Below, one piece after another: positions 1 through 7,402 of a stretch of 49,144 bases of DNA; the first letter of the stretch is position 1; each line of letters begins with the position of its first letter. Made by a program: the position numbers and the translations under genes. The notes beneath the pieces are model-generated. The model ran no database searches, was not told the origin of the DNA, and saw only the letters and a list, made by a program, of their open reading frames with translations. This DNA comes from Myxococcales bacterium (GTDB lineage: Bacteria > Myxococcota_A > Polyangia > Polyangiales > Polyangiaceae). Location: positions 5,895 through 55,038 of the forward strand of contig JAAFHV010000027.1 in NCBI GenBank assembly GCA_013297655.1, in the 5' to 3' direction.

Positions 1-226
1 CGCCCTCGATCGTCTCGATGTCTTCCATGATGACGGTGAAGTGGAGGTTCACCTTCGTGCCGATGGGGAGCGGCTTCTGCGCGCGAATGAACACCCCCGT
101 GCGCGAGATGTTCGTCACGTATTCCTGGATGAACGAATCGAACGATTCGAACTCCTTGTTGATCGTGACACGCTCGTTCTCGCGCTTGTCGTCGTCACGC
201 GAATCGGGAGGATTGTCGTTGGTCAC
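1..226 (-). CDS. PilZ-domain protein (3' end outside window)
   Basis: The first 75 residues are visible, and the gene runs off the left edge. After a charged N-terminus the reading shows NISRTGVFIRA followed by PLPIGTKVNLHFTV. This is the NxSxxG and hydrophobic-strand pattern of the short PilZ domains common in Myxococcota, which bind cyclic di-GMP or act as non-binding adaptors. The start is a GTG at 226; the upstream in-frame GTG at 234 meets a stop at once. The gene begins 9 bases after the RNase E/G stop on the same strand, so the two are probably cotranscribed. The RxxxR part of a c-di-GMP site is not clear at this N-terminus, so ligand binding is uncertain. Confidence 0.75.
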   Translation of the reverse strand, partial: MTNDNPPDSRDDDKRENERVTINKEFESFDSFIQEYVTNISRTGVFIRAQKPLPIGTKVNLHFTVIMEDIETIEG

Positions 227-235
227 GAGAGCACC

Positions 236-2593
236 TTACTTCCCGGCGATGTCGAACTGTTCGAGGTGATACTCCTTGCGGGGCACCACGAGGATCTTCC
301 GCATGAAGCGGTTCTCGGCCTCTTGCACGGCCTCTTTTTCGGAGCCGTTCAGCACGTCGGCGACGGCCGGGTGCGCGTTCACCACGATCGAATACCCGGG
401 GAGATCCCGGTGCTTACGGCGCACCTCACGGATGATCTCGTAGGCGATCGTCTCTTTGCTTTGGAGCTGACCTGTGCCGTCGCAATAAAAGCACGGCTCG
501 TGGAGGAGGCGCCCGAGCGACTCCCGCGTACGCTTGCGCGTCATCTCGATGAGCCCAAGCTCGGAGATGCGGTTCAGCGTGGTCTTCGCCTTGTCCTTCT
601 GGAGGAGATCTTCCAGCGTGCGGCGCACCTTCTCCCGGTTTTGCGCCTTCTCCATGTCGATCAAGTCGAGGATGATGAGGCCGCCGATGTTCCGGAAACG
701 AAGCTGATAGGCAATCTCGTTGACGGCCTCCAGGTTCGTCTTGAGGATGGTCTCCTCCATGTCCTTCGAGCCTTTGCCCACGAAGCGACCGGTGTTGACG
801 TCGATCGCGGTGAGGGCCTCGGCCTGGTCGATGATGAGGTATCCGCCAGAGGGGAGCGGAACCTTGCGCGACAAGGCACGGCCGATCTCGTCGGAGATGC
901 CGTACTCGTCGAAGATGGGCTCCTCCTCGTCGTAAAAGAGGATGTCTTTCACGCGATCGGGGGCGAACATCTCGACGAAGTTGCAGAGGCGCTCGTACTG
1001 ATGACGATCGTCGACGACGACCTGCTCCACCTCGTCGGTGAAGAGGTCGCGCGCGACCTTGAGCACGAGGTCGAGCTCGCTCATGAGGAGCGAGGGGCCC
1101 TTCACGGCGGTCTCTTTTTTCTTCGCGATCTCGCCCCAGAGGCGCACGAGATAGCCAACGTCGGCCTTGAGCTGCTTCTTGGTGAGGCCCTCGGCCACCG
1201 TGCGCACGATGAGGCCGCCGCTCGGGGGCTTCATGCCTTCGATCGCATCGCGGAGACGGGCGCGCTCTTTCTCGGAGCCGATGCGCTTGGAAATCCCGAT
1301 GTGCTCGACCGTGGGCAGATAAACCACGTAGCGACCGGGGAGCGAGATGTGGCTCGAGCAGCGCGCGCCCTTGGTGCCGAGCGGATCTTTCGTGACTTGC
1401 ACGATGATCTCTTGGCCTTCGCGGACGACCTCGCGGATCGGCGTGGACTTGGAGATGCGGTTCGGCGCGTGACCGCCGCGATCGCCACCACCGCCGCCGC
1501 CGGAGCGACCGCGTGACTTGCCACGATCGCCGCCGCCACCACCGCCGGAACGACCACCACCTCCGCCACCGCCGCCGCCACCGCCACCGCCACCGCCGCG
1601 CGCTTCGGGGGCGCCGTCGGGACGACCTCCACGCGAACGGCCACGTCGACGTCGCCCGCCGCGATCACGATCCGCCGCGCGCGCGGGCGCGGGAGCACGG
1701 GGAACGGGCTCGCCCGGATCGCTGATCGTGAATCCAGGCATGTCGATCGCGAAGGCCTCGACCTCGCGCTCGCCTAGATCGTCGCCGTCACCTTCGGCGT
1801 CACCGTCGGCTTCGACGTCGTCCTCGCCCTCCGCGTCGTCGTCGTCGCTTCCATCGACGTCGTCGCTGGAGGCGTCGTCGCTAGAGGCGTCGTCGCCGGC
1901 GTCGTCATCGGCGCGCGGAGGCTCGGGCGTGACGAGCGTGGCTCGGGCGTGGATGTCGACGGAGGACTCGTCGCTGGAGCCGAGCGCCGTGCCCGAACCG
2001 TCGCCGCGCGGCGTGGTGAGAACGGCGTCGCTCTCGACCGCAGACGCGAGATCCGGCGAGGATTCGCCCGTGACGCGAGGAGCCGACGCCGAGGCGCCGA
2101 CCAGCGCGGGCGACGAGGCGTCGTCCGAGGGGAGCTCGACCTGCGACGCGAGCGCGGGGACGATCGCGGGCTGGTTCACCGCCTCGGCGATGTCGAGCTC
2201 CGACTCTTTGGCCTTGGGGAGGCCCTCCGGCGAGACCGCCGTGACGGGGGCCTTGTCGCCATCGGACACCGCGTCGTCGGCCTCGACCTCTTCTTCGACC
2301 ACCCGCGTCTCTTCGCGCGCGTGCTTGCGGCCGCCGGCGAGGTAGGCGTCGAAGTCGTCCGGACGGATGAGATCTTCGACGTGGAGGAACGCCGCGCGCT
2401 CCTGCCCGATGTCGATGAAGGCGGCCTGGAGACCAGGGAGCACGCGGGTCACCTTGCCCACGTACACGTTGCCGACCGTGCTCGCGGCGGCGCCTTTTCG
2501 CTCGATGTGAAGCTCGGCGATGATGCCGTCTTCGATGAGGGCTGCGCGGGTTTCTCGGACGTCGCAGCTTACGACGAGGATATTCTTGGCCAT
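236..2593 (-). CDS. rng: Ribonuclease E/G family endoribonuclease with large disordered insert
   Basis: The protein has 785 residues, against roughly 490 for a compact RNase G. It is an endoribonuclease of rRNA processing and mRNA decay. The N-terminus carries the first half of the S1 RNA-binding domain (GNVYVGKVTRVLPGLQAAF, about 41-60). From about residue 90 to 380 there is a low-complexity insert: an acidic Asp/Ser tract, an Arg/Gly tract and a run of about 15 glycines. The S1 domain then resumes (VTKDPLGTKGAR) and leads into the catalytic domain, with DVNTGRFVGKG and LDLIDMEK supplying the metal-binding aspartates. A CFYC pair matches the Zn-link cysteines. The C-terminus is RNase G-like and there is no degradosome tail. 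The ATG at 2593 gives the conserved MAKNILV start. Confidence 0.95.
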   Translation of the reverse strand: MAKNILVVSCDVRETRAALIEDGIIAELHIERKGAAASTVGNVYVGKVTRVLPGLQAAFIDIGQERAAFLHVEDLIRPDDFDAYLAGGRKHAREETRVVEEEVEADDAVSDGDKAPVTAVSPEGLPKAKESELDIAEAVNQPAIVPALASQVELPSDDASSPALVGASASAPRVTGESSPDLASAVESDAVLTTPRGDGSGTALGSSDESSVDIHARATLVTPEPPRADDDAGDDASSDDASSDDVDGSDDDDAEGEDDVEADGDAEGDGDDLGEREVEAFAIDMPGFTISDPGEPVPRAPAPARAADRDRGGRRRRGRSRGGRPDGAPEARGGGGGGGGGGGGGGGRSGGGGGGDRGKSRGRSGGGGGGDRGGHAPNRISKSTPIREVVREGQEIIVQVTKDPLGTKGARCSSHISLPGRYVVYLPTVEHIGISKRIGSEKERARLRDAIEGMKPPSGGLIVRTVAEGLTKKQLKADVGYLVRLWGEIAKKKETAVKGPSLLMSELDLVLKVARDLFTDEVEQVVVDDRHQYERLCNFVEMFAPDRVKDILFYDEEEPIFDEYGISDEIGRALSRKVPLPSGGYLIIDQAEALTAIDVNTGRFVGKGSKDMEETILKTNLEAVNEIAYQLRFRNIGGLIILDLIDMEKAQNREKVRRTLEDLLQKDKAKTTLNRISELGLIEMTRKRTRESLGRLLHEPCFYCDGTGQLQSKETIAYEIIREVRRKHRDLPGYSIVVNAHPAVADVLNGSEKEAVQEAENRFMRKILVVPRKEYHLEQFDIAGK

Positions 2594-2601
2594 GGGTCAC
2601 A

Positions 2602-2621
2602 CGCTCGTTTCGATTCGAGCG
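2602..2621 (-). promoter_or_regulatory. Hairpin in the RNase E/G leader
   Basis: A perfect 6-bp stem (CGCTCG/CGAGCG) with an 8-nt loop ends 8 nt before the RNase E/G start codon. No Shine-Dalgarno-like run is seen between hairpin and ATG. In E. coli, rne mRNA is autoregulated through 5'-UTR stem-loops; the same role here is inference from position only. Confidence 0.35.
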
Positions 2622-3030
2622 ACGCGCCTGCGGACCGCGATCGAGACTTCATCGTGGGAATTGGGAGTACGCCCTCCGCCGTCCACCCTTCGCGAGCGCT
2701 GTCTTCTTGCGCGTGCGCGTCGCCCGAGAGCGCCGTTTGGCGGTCCGGGGCAGCCCTGCGGGGCCGCGGCAAATCGGGGAGCAACGTGATCTGACCCATT
2801 CTTCGAGTGGTCCCGAGCATGGGCCTCGCCATGGGAATGGGGAGGGCGCGCTTCGCTCGTGGATGAGGAAAAGGGTCGGGGATTGGCCCCCGAGCCCCCG
2901 GAACGAAGCCATTGGCGGCGCGTAGGAGGCGTCGCAAATGGCGATAAACCTTTGGTTTTCAGTCGAAGCACGAGGCCGCGAGCGAGAACCTGGCCTGAAA
3001 GATAGTGGAACCCCGGCCCTTAGGCCAGCA
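2622..3030. other. Intergenic stretch, no supported gene
   Basis: About 410 bases lie between the RNase E/G leader and the end of the upstream minus-strand gene. Open frames exist on both strands but have no recognisable domain, no ribosome site and no conserved start. A short GGCC-CTTA-GGCC hairpin lies near 3013-3024. I could not identify a promoter with confidence. Confidence 0.4.
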
Positions 3031-3570
3031 CTACCGGCTCCCGTCGAAGCCCCCATCTAACACTTCGATATTCAACGTGTTTTCATGGACGAGCTCGCCC
3101 GCTCGTTCCATCCGGGACCCGAAGCACCCTCGGCGGAGCACCGGCGAGCGAGGATCGATGTAGGCCTCTCGTTCGCTCCGGAGGCGCGAGGCCTCTCGTT
3201 CGCTCCGGAGGCGCGAGGCCTCTCGTTCGCTCCCGAGGCGCGAGGCCTCGGCGTCACGCCGGGCGAGGCAAGCGCGGGCGTCTCCCCGCGCGCAGGCGTC
3301 TTCGTGTCCTACGGAGGGCGGCGGGTCGCTCGGTCGGTTCGCCGGGAGCGGCGCACGCTCGGCGTCCTCGTCGTCATCCTTCTCGTGCGCGCGCGATCGC
3401 GATGGCCTCGCTTCGGGGTAGCGCTGCGCGAGCCACGCGTCGACGTCGAGCGCGCGCAGGTCCTCCCTCGTCGCCTGATCGCGATCACGCGGTACGAGCG
3501 AGGCGCGCGCACAAGCGGCGCACGGCACGCATGCGATGGCGAGCACGAGAGTGAGGGAGCCGACGGTCAC
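3031..3570 (-). CDS. Small exported protein with ASRLRSERE repeats, function unknown
   Basis: The product is 179 residues from a GTG at 3570; a longer frame exists, but this start puts a hydrophobic export signal at the N-terminus (VTVGSLTLVLAIACVPCAAC). The two Cys near the end of that segment could include a lipidation site. The middle is charged and low in complexity. It contains three in-frame copies of a nine-residue Arg/Glu repeat (RSEREASRL type) that would form a short charged helix. I recognise no domain. It diverges from the lipoprotein/OmpA operon to its right, so the 3571-3776 gap may hold promoters for both directions. Confidence 0.5.
   Translation of the reverse strand: MTVGSLTLVLAIACVPCAACARASLVPRDRDQATREDLRALDVDAWLAQRYPEARPSRSRAHEKDDDEDAERAPLPANRPSDPPPSVGHEDACARGDARACLARRDAEASRLGSEREASRLRSEREASRLRSEREAYIDPRSPVLRRGCFGSRMERAGELVHENTLNIEVLDGGFDGSR
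3162..3242. repeat. 27-bp tandem repeat, three copies
   Basis: Units at 3162-3188, 3189-3215 and 3216-3242 begin AGGCCTCTCGTTCGCTCC. Units 1 and 2 are identical and unit 3 differs by one base. A partial fourth copy starts at 3243. The unit length is a multiple of three, so copy changes would keep the minus-strand frame. Confidence 0.95.
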
Positions 3571-3733
3571 TTCGCTTGGATACCGAGCGCGGCCTCGACC
3601 TTGGCTTTTCGCGCGCCACGAGAAGCGGAAGCCGGCGAGCCAACTCGGTCGCGCACGCCACAGGCGAGGCATCTTTGCGCTTCTCTCGACCGCACGAAGA
3701 CACAAAAGGCCCTCAATGGCCCCGCGACGGACA

Positions 3734-3749
3734 TGGCACGAGCTTCGCT
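3734..3749 (+). promoter_or_regulatory. Candidate sigma-54 promoter for the lipoprotein/OmpA operon
   Basis: TGGCACGAGCTTCGCT matches the sigma-54 consensus TGGCACG-N4-TTGCW except for one base in the -12 element, and has the GG-N10-GC spacing exactly. It would start transcription near 3760, about 17 nt before the ATG at 3777. No enhancer-binding site was identified. Confidence 0.4.
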
Positions 3750-3776
3750 AAGGGTCCGACACACGAGGTTGAATTC

Positions 3777-4127
3777 ATGAAGCTCATCTTTCCCATGTCA
3801 GTTCTCGCAGTTTCGTCCCTTCTGCTCGCGTGCGGCTCGGCGCCGGCGCCCACCGCGAAGGTCGCTTCGTCCGAGGCGGCAGTGCGGGCGGCAGGAGAGC
3901 TCAACGCCAACGATATCCCCACTGCGCAGCTCCACTTGAAGCTCGCGCAAGACCAGCTCGACACTGCCAAGAAGCTCATCGAACAAGGTGAGAACAAGCG
4001 CGCCGACTACGTGCTGACCCGCGCCCAAGCCGACGCGGAGCTCGCCGTCGCCCTCGCGAAAGAGACCGCGATCGCGAAGGAAGCCGAGACCGCGATGGCC
4101 AAGGTCCGCGAGCTCAAAGCCAAGTGA
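3777..4127 (+). CDS. DUF4398-type lipoprotein
   Basis: This is a 116-residue protein with a lipoprotein signal peptide ending in LLLAC, so Cys-20 should be lipidated. The rest is helical, with alternating Ala/Leu/Lys and the tandem-helix pattern (AQLHLKLAQDQLDTAKKL and a matching second helix) typical of DUF4398 proteins. These are small periplasmic lipoproteins usually encoded beside OmpA-like proteins. The ATG at 3777 is preceded by GAGG and puts the signal peptide at the N-terminus; longer upstream frames add unrelated sequence. The next gene starts 17 bases downstream, so the two form an operon. An envelope-structural role is inferred. Confidence 0.85.
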   Translation: MKLIFPMSVLAVSSLLLACGSAPAPTAKVASSEAAVRAAGELNANDIPTAQLHLKLAQDQLDTAKKLIEQGENKRADYVLTRAQADAELAVALAKETAIAKEAETAMAKVRELKAK

Positions 4128-4144
4128 ATCGAGGAGAAGAATAT

Positions 4145-5014
4145 ATGAACCGCACAATCTTTCCGCTTTTGGTCGCCTCTTCCCTCTTTGCGTTCGTCGG
4201 CTGTGCGACCACGCCTCCCCCGAAGGAGCTCGTCGACGCACGCGCCGCGTATACTCTCGCGCAGAGCGGACCTGCCGCGAAGGAGATGCCCGCGGAGCTC
4301 GAGGACGCCCGCAAGGCCCTCGCGACTGCAGAGAAGGCCTACGAGGACAACCCCTCGGACCAAGAGACGACGGACCTCGCGTATGTCGCCCAGCGCCGCG
4401 TGCTCCTCGCTTCGGCCCGCGGTCGCGCAGCGGCCCTCGAGAAGGCAAAGATCGCCGCCGACGAGCAGTTCAAGTCGACCGCGACCGACAAGCTCGACCA
4501 GACGTCGGCTGCCCTCGGAGCCGCGCGGCAGAACGGCGCGATGACGGCGCAGGCTCTCGCCACCGAGCAGAAGGCGCGCCTCGCCGCCGAGCAGAAGGTG
4601 CGTGATGCCCTCGGTCGCCTCGCGGCGCTCGCAGCCATCAAAGAGGACACCCGCGGAACGATCATCACGCTCTCCGGTAGCGTGCTGTTCGCGACCGACA
4701 AGTGGGAGCTCCTCCCCGGCGCGCACGAACGCTTGAATCAGGTCGCCGACGCGCTCAAGGAAGACACCGAGCGCCCCGTGACCGTGTTCGGCTTCACCGA
4801 CGCGCAGGGCACCGACGCGCACAACATGACCCTCTCCGAGAAGCGCGCCGAATCGGTCCGCAACTACCTCGTCTCGCGCGGCGTCGACGCCTCGCGCGTC
4901 AAGTCCGAGGGCAAGGGCAAGGCCGATCCGATCGCCGACAACAAGTCGCCCGAGGGTCGCGCGAACAACCGCCGTGTCGAGATCGTCCTCGGCAAGGCCC
5001 CCGAGCACCGCTGA
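4145..5014 (+). CDS. OmpA-family lipoprotein with DUF4398-like N-terminus
   Basis: The protein is 289 residues and starts at an ATG preceded by a clear GAGGAGAAG ribosome site. The signal peptide ends at a lipobox (FVGCA). Residues about 25-165 form a DUF4398-like helical region resembling the preceding gene. Residues about 170-286 are an OmpA/Pal peptidoglycan-binding domain, with FGFTDAQGT, the LSEKRAESVRNYL helix and GRANNRRVEI, which carries the Asp and Arg that bind diaminopimelate. It should tether the outer membrane to the cell wall. Its partner is the small lipoprotein just upstream. Confidence 0.93.
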   Translation: MNRTIFPLLVASSLFAFVGCATTPPPKELVDARAAYTLAQSGPAAKEMPAELEDARKALATAEKAYEDNPSDQETTDLAYVAQRRVLLASARGRAAALEKAKIAADEQFKSTATDKLDQTSAALGAARQNGAMTAQALATEQKARLAAEQKVRDALGRLAALAAIKEDTRGTIITLSGSVLFATDKWELLPGAHERLNQVADALKEDTERPVTVFGFTDAQGTDAHNMTLSEKRAESVRNYLVSRGVDASRVKSEGKGKADPIADNKSPEGRANNRRVEIVLGKAPEHR

Positions 5015-5103
5015 CCGAGGCGGGTCGCACGGGTCCAAAAGCGGATATCCCTCGGGAGCTCCGCTAGAAGATTCGTCCGCCAATCCAATCCAATCGCCAC
5101 GAC

Positions 5104-5140
5104 CGGCGTGCTCTCGCGAGGGGGCACGCCGTTCGCGTTT
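5104..5140 (+). terminator. Hairpin terminator after the OmpA operon
   Basis: CGGCGTGC pairs with GCACGCCG (8 bp) around a loop that can pair further (CTC/GAG). A moderately T-rich TTCGCGTTT follows. It lies in the 199-bp gap between convergent genes. There is no continuous U-tract, so termination strength is uncertain. Confidence 0.5.
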
Positions 5141-5213
5141 CCACGAATCGAGACGCGCCCTGTTTCGTCCGGTCGGAGCGGTGGAGATACCCAAACTTCT
5201 CGCGCGCGAGCCT

Positions 5214-6113
5214 TCAAGTCTCCGCAAAAATAAGCGGAACGAGCTGCAGCCCGAAGCCACTGGCAACGTAGCGCGCTCGTGATTGTGCCGCCAGCTTGGG
5301 TAGCCAATCGAACAGCCCGAGATCGGCTATTGGGCAGTGCTCGCCCGTCGCCGTATCGGCGCCGAACATCACGCGGACACCATCGTAGTAGGCCTTGTCG
5401 AGCGCGCCCTCGCGGAGGGTGAGATGCGGCAGCGCGACGGCGAGCGCATCTTTGGCGCGCTTTGCGAGCGTGCCTCGTTCGGGGGTGCTCAGGATCGTCG
5501 CGCTCCGATTCGGAAAGCTTCGCCGAAGTTGCTCCGTGCACAGATTCATGAAGCGGTCGTAGGTCGCGATGTGGCGCACCACGGCCTCCACCTCGAAGCC
5601 GTCGTTGGGTTTGCCGAGCCCTGCCTCGGCGAGCACGAACAGCCGAAAATGGCGTGTGAACCCCTTCCCCGGCGGCAACGGCTGCGCCCGCAAGACCTGA
5701 TGAACGGTAGTGAGCTTGGGGTGCGCCGTCGCCGATGCACGGAGCCTCCGCGCGCACTCGAGCGCGAGTACGTTGGTAGGGTCGGACACCACCTCGAGCC
5801 CTCGCGCGGCCGACAGGGTACGATCTTGCGAGGTGAGCGCGACCCCCGAGCACGTGCCGAGCGGCGCGACCGGTGCGAGCAAGAGCGCCTCGAACTCGCT
5901 CGCGGCCTCGAGCGCGAGCCCGTCGAGGCGATGCGCGAGCCTTAAATCGAGCGGCGACGGATGAACGAACGCGTCGCGCACCCATTGCTCGAGGAGCTGA
6001 GCTGGCGACCGGCGAGCAGCTTGTTCGCGGGCGAGCGCGAGGAGGACGGGCGTGGTCTCACTCGGCGCCGACGCGAGGAGCGAGCCGAGGTCCGGGAGCA
6101 CGCGCCGGCTCAC
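5214..6113 (-). CDS. Conserved protein of unknown function, possibly class II aaRS-like
   Basis: This 299-residue soluble protein starts at a GTG (6113) that overlaps the stop of the upstream TPR lipoprotein gene as GTGA; the longer frame would overlap that gene by 90 bases. I do not recognise a named family. The C-terminal part (AYYDGVRVMFGA, then DLGLFDWLPKL and ASGFGLQLVP) is reminiscent of the end of HisRS/HisZ class II synthetase folds, where a YYTG strand and a final glycine-rich helix close the active site. That is a weak resemblance by eye. Coupling to an envelope lipoprotein gives no clear functional hint. Confidence 0.7.
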   Translation of the reverse strand: MSRRVLPDLGSLLASAPSETTPVLLALAREQAARRSPAQLLEQWVRDAFVHPSPLDLRLAHRLDGLALEAASEFEALLLAPVAPLGTCSGVALTSQDRTLSAARGLEVVSDPTNVLALECARRLRASATAHPKLTTVHQVLRAQPLPPGKGFTRHFRLFVLAEAGLGKPNDGFEVEAVVRHIATYDRFMNLCTEQLRRSFPNRSATILSTPERGTLAKRAKDALAVALPHLTLREGALDKAYYDGVRVMFGADTATGEHCPIADLGLFDWLPKLAAQSRARYVASGFGLQLVPLIFAET

Positions 6114-7270
6114 GGACAGGCCCCGACGTCGAGCGCCTCGCGACTGAGCTTCGTACGCTGGCGGAGCGCAGCTTCGGCGTTCGCGGAGCGCGACGACCAA
6201 AGGCAGGCACGAGCAGGATCGTGCGTCGCGGCCGTCTGGGCGAGGGTGCTGAGCTCGGCGAGCTTTTCCTTCGCGAGGTACTCCAAAGCGAGCGCTTCGA
6301 TCATCGCGAGCGCAGCCGGCACACGAGCCGGTGACCTCTCGAGCGCCGCGAAGAAGTCGAACGCGCGCCGCGGATCGCCAGCGACGGCGTAGAGCGGCAC
6401 CATCGCTCGGCGCGCTTCGGCGCCGACACGCGCCGAGGACGGAACCTCGGGATATTGCGCCCCGAAGTCGATCGCCTTCTTCATATCGGACATCGCCGGG
6501 AGAAAATTCCCCAAATTCGCTTCGACTTTACCGAGCCGATAGTGGGCATAGCCGTAGGCCGTGTTCTGCGGCGGCGGGTACTTCGCTACCTCGCGATACG
6601 CCTGCGCCGCGAGCTCCCACTTCCCCTCTTCGGCGACCGCCTGGTCCGCGAAGATCTCCCCGAATGCCAAATAGACATAGGGCCTCAACGGCGACGCAGG
6701 ATAAGACGTGACGAGCTCCAGATACTGCTTCTTGGCGTTTGCCGTGTCACCGAGCCGTTCGTAGGCGAGGCCAGAATAGTACGCCGCCTCGTCGCCGGCG
6801 ACCGTGGGGTGCTCCGCCCGCAAGCGTCGATAGGCCCCGATCGCCGCCTTCTGCGCTGCCGATCGCGTGCTCTCGTCGTCAGCGGCGGCCGCGAGCTCCC
6901 CGTACCGTTCGGCGAGCCGCTTGAGCAGCGTCGGTCGGTCCCCCGCGGCTCCTGCAGCGATCGGAGTGGCGGCGAGGAGCTTCTCGAGCGACGCGATCTC
7001 GTCGGCGACGACGGCCGCCGCACGCCGCTGAAATACGCGTAGATCGCGGTCGAAGAGCGGACCCGCCGCCACCTTCGTCGCCGCGGTTGGCTCCACCGGC
7101 GCCGCGAGGCTCGGACCGGGTGGGCCGGGAGGCTGGGCGGGCAGCACGAGCTCGGGGGTCGCGACGGGCGGAGGGCCCCAACAGCCCACCCCCGCGCCGA
7201 GGAGGAGGCCGCCAACGACGACGGAGACACCGAAGGATCGACCCGCGCGGCGATGGGAGCGAGAGCTCAT
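6110..7270 (-). CDS. TPR-repeat lipoprotein
   Basis: The product has 386 residues. The N-terminal signal peptide contains GAGVGCWG, with the likely lipidated Cys near residue 30, followed by a Pro/Ala-rich linker. From about residue 140 onward there are tetratricopeptide-like helices (AAYYSGLAYERLGDTANAKKQ, YAHYRLGKVEANLGN), as in outer-membrane assembly or motility lipoproteins. The C-terminus is Ala-rich and helical. The ATG at 7270 is the first that gives the signal peptide. It is the first gene of a two-gene unit with the aaRS-like gene. A pentanucleotide microsatellite lies 55 bp upstream and may affect its expression. Confidence 0.85.
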   Translation of the reverse strand: MSSRSHRRAGRSFGVSVVVGGLLLGAGVGCWGPPPVATPELVLPAQPPGPPGPSLAAPVEPTAATKVAAGPLFDRDLRVFQRRAAAVVADEIASLEKLLAATPIAAGAAGDRPTLLKRLAERYGELAAAADDESTRSAAQKAAIGAYRRLRAEHPTVAGDEAAYYSGLAYERLGDTANAKKQYLELVTSYPASPLRPYVYLAFGEIFADQAVAEEGKWELAAQAYREVAKYPPPQNTAYGYAHYRLGKVEANLGNFLPAMSDMKKAIDFGAQYPEVPSSARVGAEARRAMVPLYAVAGDPRRAFDFFAALERSPARVPAALAMIEALALEYLAKEKLAELSTLAQTAATHDPARACLWSSRSANAEAALRQRTKLSREALDVGACP

Positions 7271-7325
7271 GGGTCGTCAGCGTAGACCCGACCGGCGACC
7301 TCGACAGCACGTTGTTTTCGCTTCG

Positions 7326-7380
7326 TCTCGTCTCGTCTCGTCTCGTCTCGTCTCGTCTCGTCTCGTCTCGTCTCGTCTCG
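7326..7380. repeat. TCTCG pentanucleotide microsatellite, 11 copies
   Basis: Eleven perfect TCTCG units occupy 55 bp, with an imperfect CTTCG unit before them. The tract lies in the 132-bp gap between the stop of the secreted-protein gene (7403) and the start of the TPR lipoprotein gene (7270), 55 bp upstream of that start. Tracts of this purity are prone to slipped-strand copy changes. Confidence 0.98.
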
Positions 7381-7402
7381 TCCGCGTTGCGGCGAGTCGC
7401 CG

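Noticed and set aside
41-1516. 491-residue open frame on the plus strand
   Set aside because: It is antisense to the RNase E/G gene, whose domains are unmistakable; the frame is open only because of high GC content.
1518-2345. Proline/serine-rich plus-strand frame
   Set aside because: It is the antisense reading of the RNase E/G disordered insert (poly-Gly becomes poly-Pro).
2649-3056. 135-residue frame upstream of RNase E/G
   Set aside because: No domain, no ribosome site, and part of it overlaps a better supported gene; a basic Arg-rich tail alone is not evidence.
3031-3060. tmRNA-like start on the minus strand (GGGGGCTTCGACGGG)
   Set aside because: It lies inside the coding end of the small exported protein gene, and no matching CCA-terminated 3' acceptor half with a T-arm follows within the expected distance.
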